Below are positions 7,484-14,680 of a stretch of DNA of 19,902 bases, piece after piece. The stretch covers positions 1 through 19,902 of the forward strand of contig JAITPS010000117.1 of assembly GCA_031289325.1 (NCBI GenBank). The letters run 5' to 3'. This DNA comes from Candidatus Methanovirga meridionalis. GTDB taxonomy: Archaea > Methanobacteriota > Methanobacteria > Methanobacteriales > Methanobacteriaceae. Positions within the stretch are counted from its first letter, which is position 1, and each line of letters opens with the position of its first letter. The translations under genes were made by a program, and so were the position numbers. The notes under the pieces are model-generated. The model searched no databases, had not been told where the DNA came from, and saw only the letters and a list, made by a program, of their open reading frames with translations.

Positions 7484-7912
7484 AAATTTTTTATAAATAG
7501 TGTATAAACAAATAATTTTGCTTTAAATATTTAAAAACAATTATTTTAAAGGATGTTAGGAATATTGAACAATGCTCAAATCTTTACTGATGAAATATTC
7601 TTGAGAAGAGTAATTTTTATAATTTTGCATATTTGATATCCATCTAAAATTAATGCTAATAAAATTTAGCATTGAAAATTTGAATATTACCCTTATGAAA
7701 TGATTAATTAATAAATTATATGAAATTAAGCTTAATAAAGAAAAATAAAGAAAAAATAAAAAGAAAATTCCTTAACTTGCCAGAGTTGATTATTTCTCCT
7801 TAACAAAAACAATATTAAAATTTTCATCACTTGGATATTTAATAAAAATTTTTATAAAACATTAAAAAACAAGTAATTTTGCTTTAAAAACTGTAAAATA
7901 GCTATTCTAAAG
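7484..7912 (+). repeat. two diverged about 69-bp direct repeats
   Basis: Segments 7484-7552 and 7845-7912 align along their length. Both start AAAATTTTT-ATAAA, share TAATTTTGCTTTAAA in the middle and end with a TTCTAAAG/TTTTAAAG block. They lie 361 bp apart in non-coding DNA. Each contains a TTTATAAA-like box, so they may be duplicated promoter regions. The DNA between them shows no supported gene. Confidence 0.5.
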
Positions 7913-7917
7913 TTTTT

Positions 7918-7969
7918 TAGCTATTTAAATAGCTATTTAATCCTTAAATAACCTATATTGGGGGGGGGG
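7918..7969. repeat. 18-bp palindrome and G10 homopolymer tract
   Basis: TAGCTATTTAAATAGCTA (7918-7935) is a perfect palindrome. It is followed by ten consecutive G at 7960-7969, then TGGTAG. A G10 run is striking in DNA this AT-rich. It lies 255 bp upstream of the surface-type protein gene at 8225 and about 130 bp upstream of its likely TATA box. Such tracts are prone to slippage and can act as phase-variation switches. Confidence 0.85.
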
Positions 7970-8097
7970 TGGTAGATTTTTCAATGCAAATACTTTAATT
8001 ACCCACTATTTTAACTAATTCTTTTTAACTATTTTTTATTTAAATAAAGAATATTTAATAATTTTTTATTATTGATTTAAATTCCTTAAAACAATTA

Positions 8098-8107
8098 CCT
8101 TTATATA
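8098..8107 (+). promoter_or_regulatory. TATA box for the gene at 8225
   Basis: CCTTTATATA at 8098-8107 is a good archaeal TATA box, preceded by an A-rich stretch (AAAACAATTA) that could serve as BRE. Transcription would start near 8130-8135, giving a leader of about 90 nt before the ATG at 8225. Confidence 0.5.
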
Positions 8108-8224
8108 TTAGTAGTACATATAATTATATTTATGAAAATAAAATATTTTGAAAATTAAAATATTTTGAGAATAAATTATTTTTTACGAATATTTTTTTCA
8201 GATTAAAAAATGAGTTGATAAAAG

Positions 8225-9346
8225 ATGGATGAAGATAAAAGAAGATCGTTATTAAAAAAAGAATTAAGTGATGATCAAATTAATGAAATATTAAAAAGGG
8301 GTCACATAGAAAAGGTGAATCAGGATAAAGTCTTTAATAAAGAAAATAGCATGTTAAAAAAAGAATTAAGTGATGATCAAATTAATGAAACATTAAAAAG
8401 GAGTCAGATAGAAAATGTGAATCCAGAAAGAGTTTTCAATGAAAAAAATACCCTATTAAAAAAAATAAAGGACATTATAGAAAATCCATTTAACGATAAA
8501 AATTTATTGTATATTTTCGGTTTTTTAATATTATTGGGAGTCTTAATATTAAGTGTTAGTGCATTAGCAAGTAATGGTAATACTAATAATAATAAGATTG
8601 ATAACACACCTACTAAAAAAATTAGTGATGGTATAATAGAAAATATTAGTGATATTAGTTTCGAGATTCATGATGTTGATGGTGATACTGTACATTATTC
8701 TAAAGGAAATCTTGACTTCGATGTATTAACAAATGGTTCAATTTATGATTATACAACAAATATTAAATTATATAATGGTGATAAATTATTATCAACTTGT
8801 ATAAAAGCACCTTCATATTTATCAGATTATACACTAAATCCTGGAATTAATCATGTTTCATTAAGTATGGATAATTCTGGTGGTGGAATAGACATTGAAA
8901 ATGGAACTATTACTGACATAGTTATTATAATAGAAGCAAATAATAGTCGTGGAATTAATACTAAATTGTTTGAAACCCCTAAATTTAATGTGGGTAGTTT
9001 TAAATTAAGTCATTATTATCATTCAAGTTCTTCATCAAGTAGTAGTTCTTCATCAAGTAGTAGTTCTTCTTCAAGTAGTAGTGGCTCTGGAAAAACTTCT
9101 GGAAGTGTATCTGGAAGCCAAACATTTAAAGTGGGTACAGATATACAAGCTGGGACTTATAAATTAACTGGTAAAAAAATACCTGGATCAGACATTTATA
9201 ATGGTTATTATGCACTTAGAAGCTCTGCTGGAAGTAGTCTTGATGATATTATAGAAAATAACTGGTTTCGTGATGGAACTGCATATGTAACATGTTCAAG
9301 TGGTCAATACTTAGAATTAACATATTGTGACTATAAAAAACAATGA
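8225..9346 (+). CDS. membrane-anchored surface-type protein with duplicated N-terminus and poly-Ser linker
   Basis: A 373-residue modular protein. Residues 10-42 and 44-76 are a near-identical duplication beginning LKKELSDDQINE, also clear in the DNA, and helical in character. A transmembrane helix follows at about 94-115. Residues 140-258 look like a beta-sandwich export domain (alternating hydrophobics, FEIHDVDGDTVHY). A run of 20 serines (267-286), coded by a repeating 18-bp pattern, links to a C-terminal domain (298-370) of the type FKVGTDIQAGTYKL ... SGQYLELTY, which I recognise from many archaeal and Gram-positive surface or lipoprotein-like proteins but cannot name. Topology would be N-terminus inside, domains outside. 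GAGTTGAT precedes the ATG. It heads the chaperone region, 36 bp before the next gene, so it may be a client or anchor partner; this is inference. Confidence 0.8.
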   Translation: MDEDKRRSLLKKELSDDQINEILKRGHIEKVNQDKVFNKENSMLKKELSDDQINETLKRSQIENVNPERVFNEKNTLLKKIKDIIENPFNDKNLLYIFGFLILLGVLILSVSALASNGNTNNNKIDNTPTKKISDGIIENISDISFEIHDVDGDTVHYSKGNLDFDVLTNGSIYDYTTNIKLYNGDKLLSTCIKAPSYLSDYTLNPGINHVSLSMDNSGGGIDIENGTITDIVIIIEANNSRGINTKLFETPKFNVGSFKLSHYYHSSSSSSSSSSSSSSSSSSSSGSGKTSGSVSGSQTFKVGTDIQAGTYKLTGKKIPGSDIYNGYYALRSSAGSSLDDIIENNWFRDGTAYVTCSSGQYLELTYCDYKKQ

Positions 9347-9382
9347 CTTAAATCATGTAAAACAATTGAAGAGGTTAGTTTC

Positions 9383-9658
9383 ATGGAAGAAAATGCACAA
9401 ATATTAACAAATAGAGAAAATTTTGATAACAGAATTAATCAATATTTATCACAAGGTTATAAAATTAAATATCAAGATAAATATAGGTGTAAATTAGTTG
9501 AGAAGGTTCCTTATGCAGGTATAGGATTTTTTTTTGCTTTTGGAACACTTACAATGATATTTTTGATAGGTATTGCTTTTTTTATAATCGGTTTTATCTA
9601 CTGGTATATCAAGTATTCAACAAGAGATAAAGTTATCTTAGAACTACAAGAAAATTAA
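9383..9658 (+). CDS. small membrane protein with helical-hairpin segment
   Basis: A 91-residue protein. Residues 1-42 are soluble (NFDNRINQYLSQGYKIKYQD, then KYRCKLVEK): a helix followed by two short strands. Residues 44-78 are continuously hydrophobic (GIGFFFAFGTLTMIFLIGIA and on), long enough for two tightly packed membrane helices, and the end (KYSTRDKVILELQE) is a polar strand. This layout, a short cytoplasmic helix-strand unit before a two-helix hairpin, is common among small prokaryotic membrane proteins. GAGGTTA precedes the ATG. It sits 36 bp after the surface-type protein gene, so the two are probably cotranscribed. Function unknown. Confidence 0.75.
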   Translation: MEENAQILTNRENFDNRINQYLSQGYKIKYQDKYRCKLVEKVPYAGIGFFFAFGTLTMIFLIGIAFFIIGFIYWYIKYSTRDKVILELQEN

Positions 9659-9715
9659 ACCATTATAAGTAACTATAAACTATGTTGTCATGATACTACT
9701 ATGTTAAGAGTATAA

Positions 9716-9775
9716 GTAAGCAATAAATTTTCTTAATCATTAGTTAAAGAAAAAAAATTAAAGAATTTTGCTTAC
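9716..9775. promoter_or_regulatory. imperfect inverted repeat in the leader before the 9800 gene
   Basis: GTAAGCAA at 9716-9723 pairs with TTGCTTAC at 9768-9775, and the inner flanks (AAATTTTCTTAA and TTAAAGAATTT) extend the pairing imperfectly. The structure ends about 15 bases before the ribosome binding site (GAGGTG, 9790-9795). It may be a structured leader or operator for the repeat-protein/chaperone genes. Confidence 0.4.
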
Positions 9776-9799
9776 ATTTAAAAATAACGAGGTGTTTTA

Positions 9800-10870
9800 A
9801 TGAGTGAAGACAATGATAACTCTTCGTCGGAAAGTGAAAAGGAAGATAAAAATGAAAATAAAGATGATTCCTTAGAAAATGACGAATATCAAAATGAATC
9901 TGATAAATATGACAATAATGAACCTATTTCAGAAAATACAGCTGAAAATAGTGAAGGTAATCATCAAATAAATGATAAAAGTAGTGATGAAGTAAATTCA
10001 CAAAATATAAGAAAAGAGCTTTTTGAAATGATTGATGAAGAAGTACTTAGTAAAATGATTGATAATATCAATGATGAAAATTTGCTAATTAAAATAGCCA
10101 ATCATTATAAAAATAATCAAAACATTTGTGTGTTGGCAATTAGTAAAATTAAAAATGTAGATAATATAACAAAAGAAAATGATGATTACTTGTATAAAAT
10201 ATATAAAAAATTTGATATTCCTAAAATCAAGGAAAAAATGTTTTGGAGAGTGGCTAAAAATTGGAAAGGTCAGAGCGAACGAAAAACTGCTATCAATGGT
10301 ATTGATAATGAAGAAATTTTAGCGAATATAGCAAAAAATAATAAATATGAAGATGCTCGCAACTTAAGTATTGATAAGATTACTGATGAAAATATTTTAG
10401 CAAATATAGCAAAAGATAGGGAATATGATATATATATTCGTAAGAGAGCTATTGGTAAAATCATTGACGTTGATTGTTTATTGGATATAGCATTGAATAA
10501 TGATGATATTAGGCTTCGTGAATTAGCTATTAACTATTTAATTAATAAATACAGAAACAAAATATATACTTCAGAGGATAAAACAGCTGATAATCATGGA
10601 TCAAGATCAAAAAAAGATAAAAAAATCATAGTATTAAAACTCATAGTATTAATATTGGCTATTATAATAATAATATTGCTTATATATTATAATTTTGGAT
10701 CAATATCAGATGCCTTAAATAATCTATTTAAGTTATTAAATGATGATATATTTAAACCACTATCTGAGCTGTTAAACAATTTTATAGTTAAACCATTATC
10801 TTGGCTATTAAACAATTTTATAGTTAAACCATTATCTGGGCTGTTAAACAATACTCTATTTAAGCCCTAA
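9800..10870 (+). CDS. HEAT/LRV-like repeat protein with membrane helix and 12-residue C-terminal repeats
   Basis: A 356-residue protein. Residues 1-70 are very acidic and Ser/Asn-rich, probably disordered. Residues 71-250 hold helical repeats of about 24-27 residues of the type AI-KI-DE-ILANIAKN-YD-IR (for example IDKITDENILANIAKD, 191-206), as in HEAT or leucine-rich-variant solenoids, which usually bind proteins. A lysine-rich stretch leads to a membrane helix (276-297). After it come four units of a 12-residue repeat (LLNNFIVKPLSW type, 312-356), amphipathic and oddly regular. The start ATG has GAGGTG at good spacing. It is a paralogue of the next gene: their ribosome binding sites, first codons (NSSS) and the segment INDENLLI-IAN match closely. 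It is likely the membrane anchor or adaptor of the chaperone set; that role is inferred. Confidence 0.82.
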   Translation: MSEDNDNSSSESEKEDKNENKDDSLENDEYQNESDKYDNNEPISENTAENSEGNHQINDKSSDEVNSQNIRKELFEMIDEEVLSKMIDNINDENLLIKIANHYKNNQNICVLAISKIKNVDNITKENDDYLYKIYKKFDIPKIKEKMFWRVAKNWKGQSERKTAINGIDNEEILANIAKNNKYEDARNLSIDKITDENILANIAKDREYDIYIRKRAIGKIIDVDCLLDIALNNDDIRLRELAINYLINKYRNKIYTSEDKTADNHGSRSKKDKKIIVLKLIVLILAIIIIILLIYYNFGSISDALNNLFKLLNDDIFKPLSELLNNFIVKPLSWLLNNFIVKPLSGLLNNTLFKP

Positions 10871-10968
10871 AATTTTATAACATTTACATTATTTTTTAGT
10901 AAAATTTCATTATGAATCTTATTAAAAAATTAAAAATAGAAAATAATTAGAAAGAATGAGGTGTTCTT

Positions 10969-11934
10969 TTGAATGAAAAAAATAATAACTCTTCGTCAAA
11001 AAATGAAAAGATAGATAAAGATGAAAAATTATTTCGTGACATTATTTCTGAAATCAATGATGAAAATTTGCTAATTAGAATAGCTAATATTTGTTGTGAT
11101 GAAAATCCAGAAAATTGTAAGTTTGTAATTAAAAAAATTAAAAATGTAGATAATATCACAAAAAAAAATGCGAAGAATTTGTATAAAATAGTTAAAAAAT
11201 TTGATATTCATGAACTCAATGAAAAATTGGATTGGTATAATGCTAAAAATCATGAAAATCCTAATTATCGAGAAGATGCTGTTAAGCAGATTACTAACGA
11301 AAATATTCTAAAAGATATAGCAAGAAGTAAATATAAAGATACTTCCGAATTAAGTATTAATAAAATTACTGATGAGAAAATTTTAGTAACTATATCAGAA
11401 GATAGGAGATATGATAACGATATTCGTAAGAAAGCTATCTCTAAAATTACTGATAATGATATTTTATATAGAATAGTATTAAGTAATAATGATATTAGTA
11501 AACCTGCTTTTACGGTTGCTTTAAATTTAATACGTAAAAGATGTAAAGAAGAGGCTGATAAAAGTGAAGACCGTTATAATAAAAAGCTAAAAGAATTGGA
11601 AGACAAGGGTAAGATAGAGTTAATACTTAAAATAGTTGACATTTATGAAACTATTGAAAAAGGAGCATCCTTAGAAGAACCCTCCAAGGAACATTTAAAA
11701 GGGTTATTAGAAAGTATATATTCAAATTTAAAGAATGTATTGGAAAAAGAGGGACTTAAAAAAATTCCCACTAAAAATGTGAAATTTGATTATACTAAAC
11801 ATGAAGCATCATCATCTGAAAAAAATGATGAATGTGAAGATGATGATATACTTGAAGAATTACTAAGAGGATATACTTTTAAAGATGAAGTTATTAAACA
11901 TTCTATAGTAAAAATTTGTAAAAATAGTGAATAA
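10969..11934 (+). CDS. HEAT/LRV-like repeat protein fused to a GrpE domain
   Basis: A 321-residue fusion. Residues 1-190 repeat the architecture of the preceding paralogue (acidic Ser/Asn start, then helical repeats such as INKITDEKILVTISED). Residues about 193-317 are a GrpE: a long charged helix (RYNKKLKELEDKGKIEL), a second helix (LKGLLESIYSNLKNVLEKEG) and the beta head (VKFDYTKHEA ... ILEELLRGYTFKDEVIKHSI), which follows the GrpE signature F-D-x-x-x-H-E-A ... L-x-x-G-Y. GrpE proteins swap ADP for ATP on Hsp70. TTG 10969 is the start: it lies behind GAGGTG and aligns with the ATG of the paralogue. Hsp70 follows after 16 bp, supporting an operon and a functional pair. Fusion of GrpE to a repeat scaffold is unusual. 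Unlike the paralogue it has no membrane helix. Confidence 0.85.
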   Translation: MNEKNNNSSSKNEKIDKDEKLFRDIISEINDENLLIRIANICCDENPENCKFVIKKIKNVDNITKKNAKNLYKIVKKFDIHELNEKLDWYNAKNHENPNYREDAVKQITNENILKDIARSKYKDTSELSINKITDEKILVTISEDRRYDNDIRKKAISKITDNDILYRIVLSNNDISKPAFTVALNLIRKRCKEEADKSEDRYNKKLKELEDKGKIELILKIVDIYETIEKGASLEEPSKEHLKGLLESIYSNLKNVLEKEGLKKIPTKNVKFDYTKHEASSSEKNDECEDDDILEELLRGYTFKDEVIKHSIVKICKNSE

Positions 11935-11950
11935 TAATTTTGGTGATAAT

Positions 11951-13450
11951 ATGGTAAACGATAAAGTTTTAGGAATAGATCTTGGTACAAGTAACTCTGT
12001 TGTTGCTGTTTTAAGTAGTGGAAAACCAAAAATAATTCCACCTGCAGAAGGACTTAACCTATATGGAAATGTATTTCCAAGTTATGTTGCCTTTGAAGAA
12101 AATGGAAACATAATAGTTGGAGAACCAGCACGAAGACAACTTGTTTCAAATCCTAAAAATACAATTTATAATATTAAAAGAAAGATGGGGACTGATTATA
12201 AAATAAAAATTCAAAACAAAGAATATACTCCTCAAGAAATATCAGCACGGATTCTTCAAAAAATAAAAAAAGATGCTGAAGATTTTCTTGATGATAAAAT
12301 AAAAAAAGCTGTTATTACTGTTCCAGCATACTTTAATGATGATCAGAGAACAGCTACTAAAGATGCTGGTGCAATAGCTGGTTTAGATGTTATAAGATTA
12401 GTGAATGAACCAACAGCAGCAAGTTTAGCTTATGGATTTGACAGGAATCCTAATGAAGACATTAAAATCATGGTATATGACTTTGGTGGTGGAACAATTG
12501 ATATAACCATATTAAATTTTGAAAATGGTGTGTTTGATGTTAAATCCACAAGTGGGGATACAGAATTAGGTGGAACAGATATAGATGAAATAATAATAGA
12601 TTATGCTATAGAAGAATTTAAAAAAGAAAATAATATAAACCTCAAAATGGATGAACAAGCAATTAAAAGATTGAAAGTACAAGCTGAACTTGCTAAAATT
12701 GAATTGTCCGATGTATTAGAAACTGAAATTAATATACCATTTATTGCATTAGTTGATGGAAACCCTGTAAATCTCATAGTTAAATTAACAAGAACAAAAT
12801 TAGAAGAACTTATTAAACCTATTATTAAAAAATCAGAAATTCCACTGAAACAAGCATTAGAAGATGCAAAATTCATACCATCAGATATTGATAAGTTAAT
12901 ACTTGTTGGTGGAACTACAAGAATACCATTTGTCCGAAATTCTGTTGAACAGTATGTTGGTAAAGTAGCAGAAAAAGGAATAGATCCAATGGAATGTGTA
13001 GCTAAAGGAGCTGCAATAGAAGGAGGTATTTTAGAAAATGAAGTTGAAGATATAGTATTATTTGATGTGACACCATTATCTCTTGGAATTGAAGTTATAG
13101 GTGATCGTATGGACACATTAATCGATAAAAATACAACAATACCCGTTACTAAAACCAAGCCATTTACAACAGTCTCTGATTATCAAGAAGCTATAATTAT
13201 AAATGTATTACAAGGTGAAAGTCCAGTAGCTTCAAATAACCATAGTTTAGGAGGATTAACATTGGAAGGGATTAAACTTGCTCCTATGGGAGTACCTCAA
13301 ATTCATGTGACTTTTGATATAGATGCTAATGGTATTGTTAGTGTTATATCTCAAGATCAAGATACTGGTGTACGAAAAGGTATAATCATAGAATCTGCAA
13401 ATAAATTATCTAATGAAGAAATTGCAGTTGCAGCCAAAAAATTTGAATAA
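11951..13450 (+). CDS. Hsp70/DnaK-like chaperone lacking the helical lid
   Basis: A 499-residue Hsp70. The nucleotide-binding domain (about 1-362) keeps the diagnostic motifs: GIDLGTSNS (8-16), IKRKMG with the DnaK-type lysine (75-80), VNEPTAASLAYG (151-162), YDFGGGTIDI (176-185) and ILVGGTTRIP (317-326). The linker IVLFDVTPLSLGIE (368-381) leads to the substrate-binding beta domain (to about 480). It stops at LSNEEIAVAAKKFE, the beginning of the lid helix, so the whole alpha-helical lid of a normal DnaK (about 600-640 residues) is missing. Substrates would exchange faster without a lid. ATG 11951 is chosen because GGTGAT stands just before it; the GTG at 11927 would overlap the upstream GrpE-fusion gene. 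A 12-bp tandem repeat lies across its stop. The ATPase motifs look intact, so it is probably active with the GrpE and J proteins encoded nearby. Confidence 0.93.
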   Translation: MVNDKVLGIDLGTSNSVVAVLSSGKPKIIPPAEGLNLYGNVFPSYVAFEENGNIIVGEPARRQLVSNPKNTIYNIKRKMGTDYKIKIQNKEYTPQEISARILQKIKKDAEDFLDDKIKKAVITVPAYFNDDQRTATKDAGAIAGLDVIRLVNEPTAASLAYGFDRNPNEDIKIMVYDFGGGTIDITILNFENGVFDVKSTSGDTELGGTDIDEIIIDYAIEEFKKENNINLKMDEQAIKRLKVQAELAKIELSDVLETEINIPFIALVDGNPVNLIVKLTRTKLEELIKPIIKKSEIPLKQALEDAKFIPSDIDKLILVGGTTRIPFVRNSVEQYVGKVAEKGIDPMECVAKGAAIEGGILENEVEDIVLFDVTPLSLGIEVIGDRMDTLIDKNTTIPVTKTKPFTTVSDYQEAIIINVLQGESPVASNNHSLGGLTLEGIKLAPMGVPQIHVTFDIDANGIVSVISQDQDTGVRKGIIIESANKLSNEEIAVAAKKFE

Positions 13451-13475
13451 AAGATTGAATAAAAGATTGAATAAA
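13443..13475 (+). repeat. 12-bp tandem repeat across the Hsp70 stop codon
   Basis: TTGAATAAAAGA occurs at 13443-13454 and 13455-13466, then partly at 13467-13475. Each copy repeats the stop codon in frame (TTT GAA TAA AAG ATT GAA TAA), so the repeat does not extend the protein. It marks the point where the lid-coding region would normally continue. Confidence 0.8.
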
Positions 13476-13491
13476 ATGGGAGGTTATAAAT

Positions 13492-13602
13492 ATGATTAAA
13501 GATATGGATGATTGTTGGGACGAACAAAATCCTATTTTAATCGTGTTGTATAAAAAAGCAAAAAGGAGGGTTATAAATGTCTCAAGAAAAATTACCAAAT
13601 GA
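13492..13602 (+). CDS. 36-residue small protein, unknown
   Basis: MIKDMDDCWDEQNPILIVLY, then a basic tail (KKAKRRVINVSRKITK). The ATG is preceded by GGGAGG, one of the best ribosome binding sites in the window, and the gene overlaps the start of the next by 26 bp, typical of translational coupling. An acidic N-terminus, a short hydrophobic centre and a basic end can be seen, nothing more. The second cassette copy has a TAG at codon 9. The protein may be real, or may mostly serve to couple translation into the next frame. Confidence 0.45.
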   Translation: MIKDMDDCWDEQNPILIVLYKKAKRRVINVSRKITK

Positions 13603-13853
13603 ACTTAACGACAAAGAAATTACTAAAATTATTGGAGTGAAAGAAACCAGTATACATAAAAATGTCAAAAAGGACAGTAAATATAATAAACTTTTTGAAA
13701 AGGAAAAAAAAGAACAACAAATGTTGGTTAACAGATCAGGAATATTTTGAGTTTAAAGAACACAGAAAACGCCGTAATACAATATATAGTGTAATAATAT
13801 TTATAATATTAATAATTATTACGAATTATATCAAATATTTAATGAGTGAGTAA
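13577..13853 (+). pseudogene. small membrane protein gene, frameshifted at an A8 run
   Basis: From ATG 13577, with AGGAGGG upstream, the frame encodes MSQEKLPNELNDKEITKIIG and on, shared with the intact gene at 13955, then runs out after 57 residues at TGA 13748-13750. The next frame (open from 13662) carries a convincing end: CWLTDQEYFEFKEHRKRRN, a transmembrane helix (IYSVIIFIILIIITNYI) and a stop at 13851-13853. Removing one A from the eight-A run at 13704-13711 joins both into one protein of about 91 residues. So this is either a frameshifted gene or one read by slippage on A8. The N-terminal 30 residues form a module shared with its neighbour; the membrane end differs. Function unknown. 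Confidence 0.55.
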
Positions 13854-13869
13854 CATGGAGGTTATAAAT

Positions 13870-13983
13870 ATGATTAAAGATATGGATGATTGTTAGGACG
13901 AACAAAATCCTATTTTAACATTGTTGTATAAAAAAGCAAAAAGGAGGGTTATAAATGTCTCAAAAATTACCAAAGGAACTTAA
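13870..13983 (+). pseudogene. second copy of the MIKDMDD frame, nonsense mutated
   Basis: From ATG 13870, again behind GGAGG, the frame reads MIKDMDDC and then TAG (13894-13896), where copy 1 has TGG. Past the TAG the frame stays open (DEQNPILTLLYKKAKRRVIN and on) to TAA 13981-13983. It is a decayed duplicate of the frame at 13492-13602. Its remaining value may be the internal AGGAGGG that starts the gene at 13955. Confidence 0.6.
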
Positions 13984-14407
13984 CGACGAAGAAATTAGTA
14001 AAATTATTGGAGTGAAAGAAGCCAGTATACATAAAAATGTCAACGAAAAATTATTTAAATGTAGTTGTGGGAGTGAATCATTCACTAAATTCCATAATCA
14101 AATTAAATGTGCGAATTGTAATAATATTTACAATGAAGATACGGAACACATATATAATATCATAGAACTAAGAGAAGTAGCTAATCCACAATCAAATACA
14201 AAGGTAATCATTGATATTATCATAGCAATTGCAAGTATACCTATAATATCGTATATTCCATTTTTAGCCATCATACCGTTTGTGTACGGTTTATCGATAA
14301 CTAAAGATCGTATATGGAATGGAATTTTTATCATTGTATGGAGTGTGGTATTATTTATTGTAGCTTTCTCATGGTGGAGTAATTATCGTGCTACATATGG
14401 ATATTGA
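13955..14407 (+). CDS. zinc-ribbon membrane protein
   Basis: A 150-residue protein. Residues 1-30 (KELNDEEISKIIGVKEASIH) form a short helical module shared with the frameshifted gene just upstream. Residues 34-57 are a zinc ribbon with metal ligands Cys36, Cys38, Cys52 and Cys55 (CSC ... CANC). After a polar stretch come hydrophobic segments at about 83-112 (probably two helices with a proline turn) and 121-140, then a short aromatic tail. The ribbon would face the cytoplasm. AGGAGGG lies seven bases before the ATG. It lies between the Hsp70 and J-protein genes on the same strand. Zinc ribbons and membrane helices recur through this locus, so a role at the membrane beside the chaperones is likely but not shown. 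Confidence 0.78.
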   Translation: MSQKLPKELNDEEISKIIGVKEASIHKNVNEKLFKCSCGSESFTKFHNQIKCANCNNIYNEDTEHIYNIIELREVANPQSNTKVIIDIIIAIASIPIISYIPFLAIIPFVYGLSITKDRIWNGIFIIVWSVVLFIVAFSWWSNYRATYGY

Positions 14408-14488
14408 AAAGAATCCGTTTAATCTCGCTCAGTTATAATAAAGAAAAATTTTTTAATGTAATTCAAATAAAATATGTGGATGATTATA

Positions 14489-14623
14489 ATGAAAATGAAA
14501 ACTTTAGTGGTTAAGAGTTTGTTTAAATTGGCTATAAAACAAATAATTGGACAAACAATAGTTGAAAAATTGCATATATTTTATTTACAGATTACATTAA
14601 AGCACAAAATAATAAATTTTTGA
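14489..14623 (+). CDS. 44-residue small basic protein, unknown
   Basis: MKMKTLVVKSLFKLAIKQII, then GQTIVEKLHIFYLQITLKHK: a basic, hydrophobic sequence that would make an amphipathic helix able to lie on a membrane. GGATGAT precedes the ATG at fair spacing. It is 57 bp before the J-protein start and on the same strand. No family is recognised and length alone gives weak support; it may be a fragment. Confidence 0.4.
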   Translation: MKMKTLVVKSLFKLAIKQIIGQTIVEKLHIFYLQITLKHKIINF

Positions 14624-14680
14624 ATAAACCGTGAGAATAAAAAACGGTGAATAAACAAATTTTTTAAGAGTGGATTTAGA

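Larger units (their letters stand above)
13475..14043 (+). repeat. duplicated cassette of about 190 bp (13475-13667 and 13855-14043)
   Basis: Two direct copies, by eye about 94 percent identical, each contain a GGAGG site, a small reading frame beginning MIKDMDD, an internal AGGAGGG site and the first 30 codons of a second frame (MSQ-KLP-ELND-EI-KIIGV). Differences include TGG to TAG in the small frame of copy 2, a 3-bp deletion after ATGTCTCAA in copy 2, and a few substitutions. After the shared 30 codons the two second frames diverge into unrelated C-termini. Confidence 0.9.

Noticed and set aside
7560..7640. Short minus-strand frame of about 25 codons (MQNYKNYSSQEYFISKD)
   Set aside because: Too short, no clear ribosome binding site and no recognisable motif.
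6854..8224. tRNA or rRNA genes in the long gaps
   Set aside because: No TTCGANTC-type T-arm, CCA-adjacent stem or GC-rich conserved RNA segment was found.
11927..11950. GTG 11927 as the Hsp70 start
   Set aside because: It overlaps the upstream gene, and a GGTGAT site stands just before ATG 11951, where Hsp70 homology begins.
12601..13158. 185-codon open frame opposite the Hsp70 gene
   Set aside because: Antisense shadow of a well-conserved Hsp70; no domain or ribosome binding site.
13894..13896. TAG in the second cassette copy as a pyrrolysine codon
   Set aside because: Copy 1 has TGG at this site, no pyrrolysine machinery is visible, and the order suggested here is not known to use it; a nonsense mutation is simpler.
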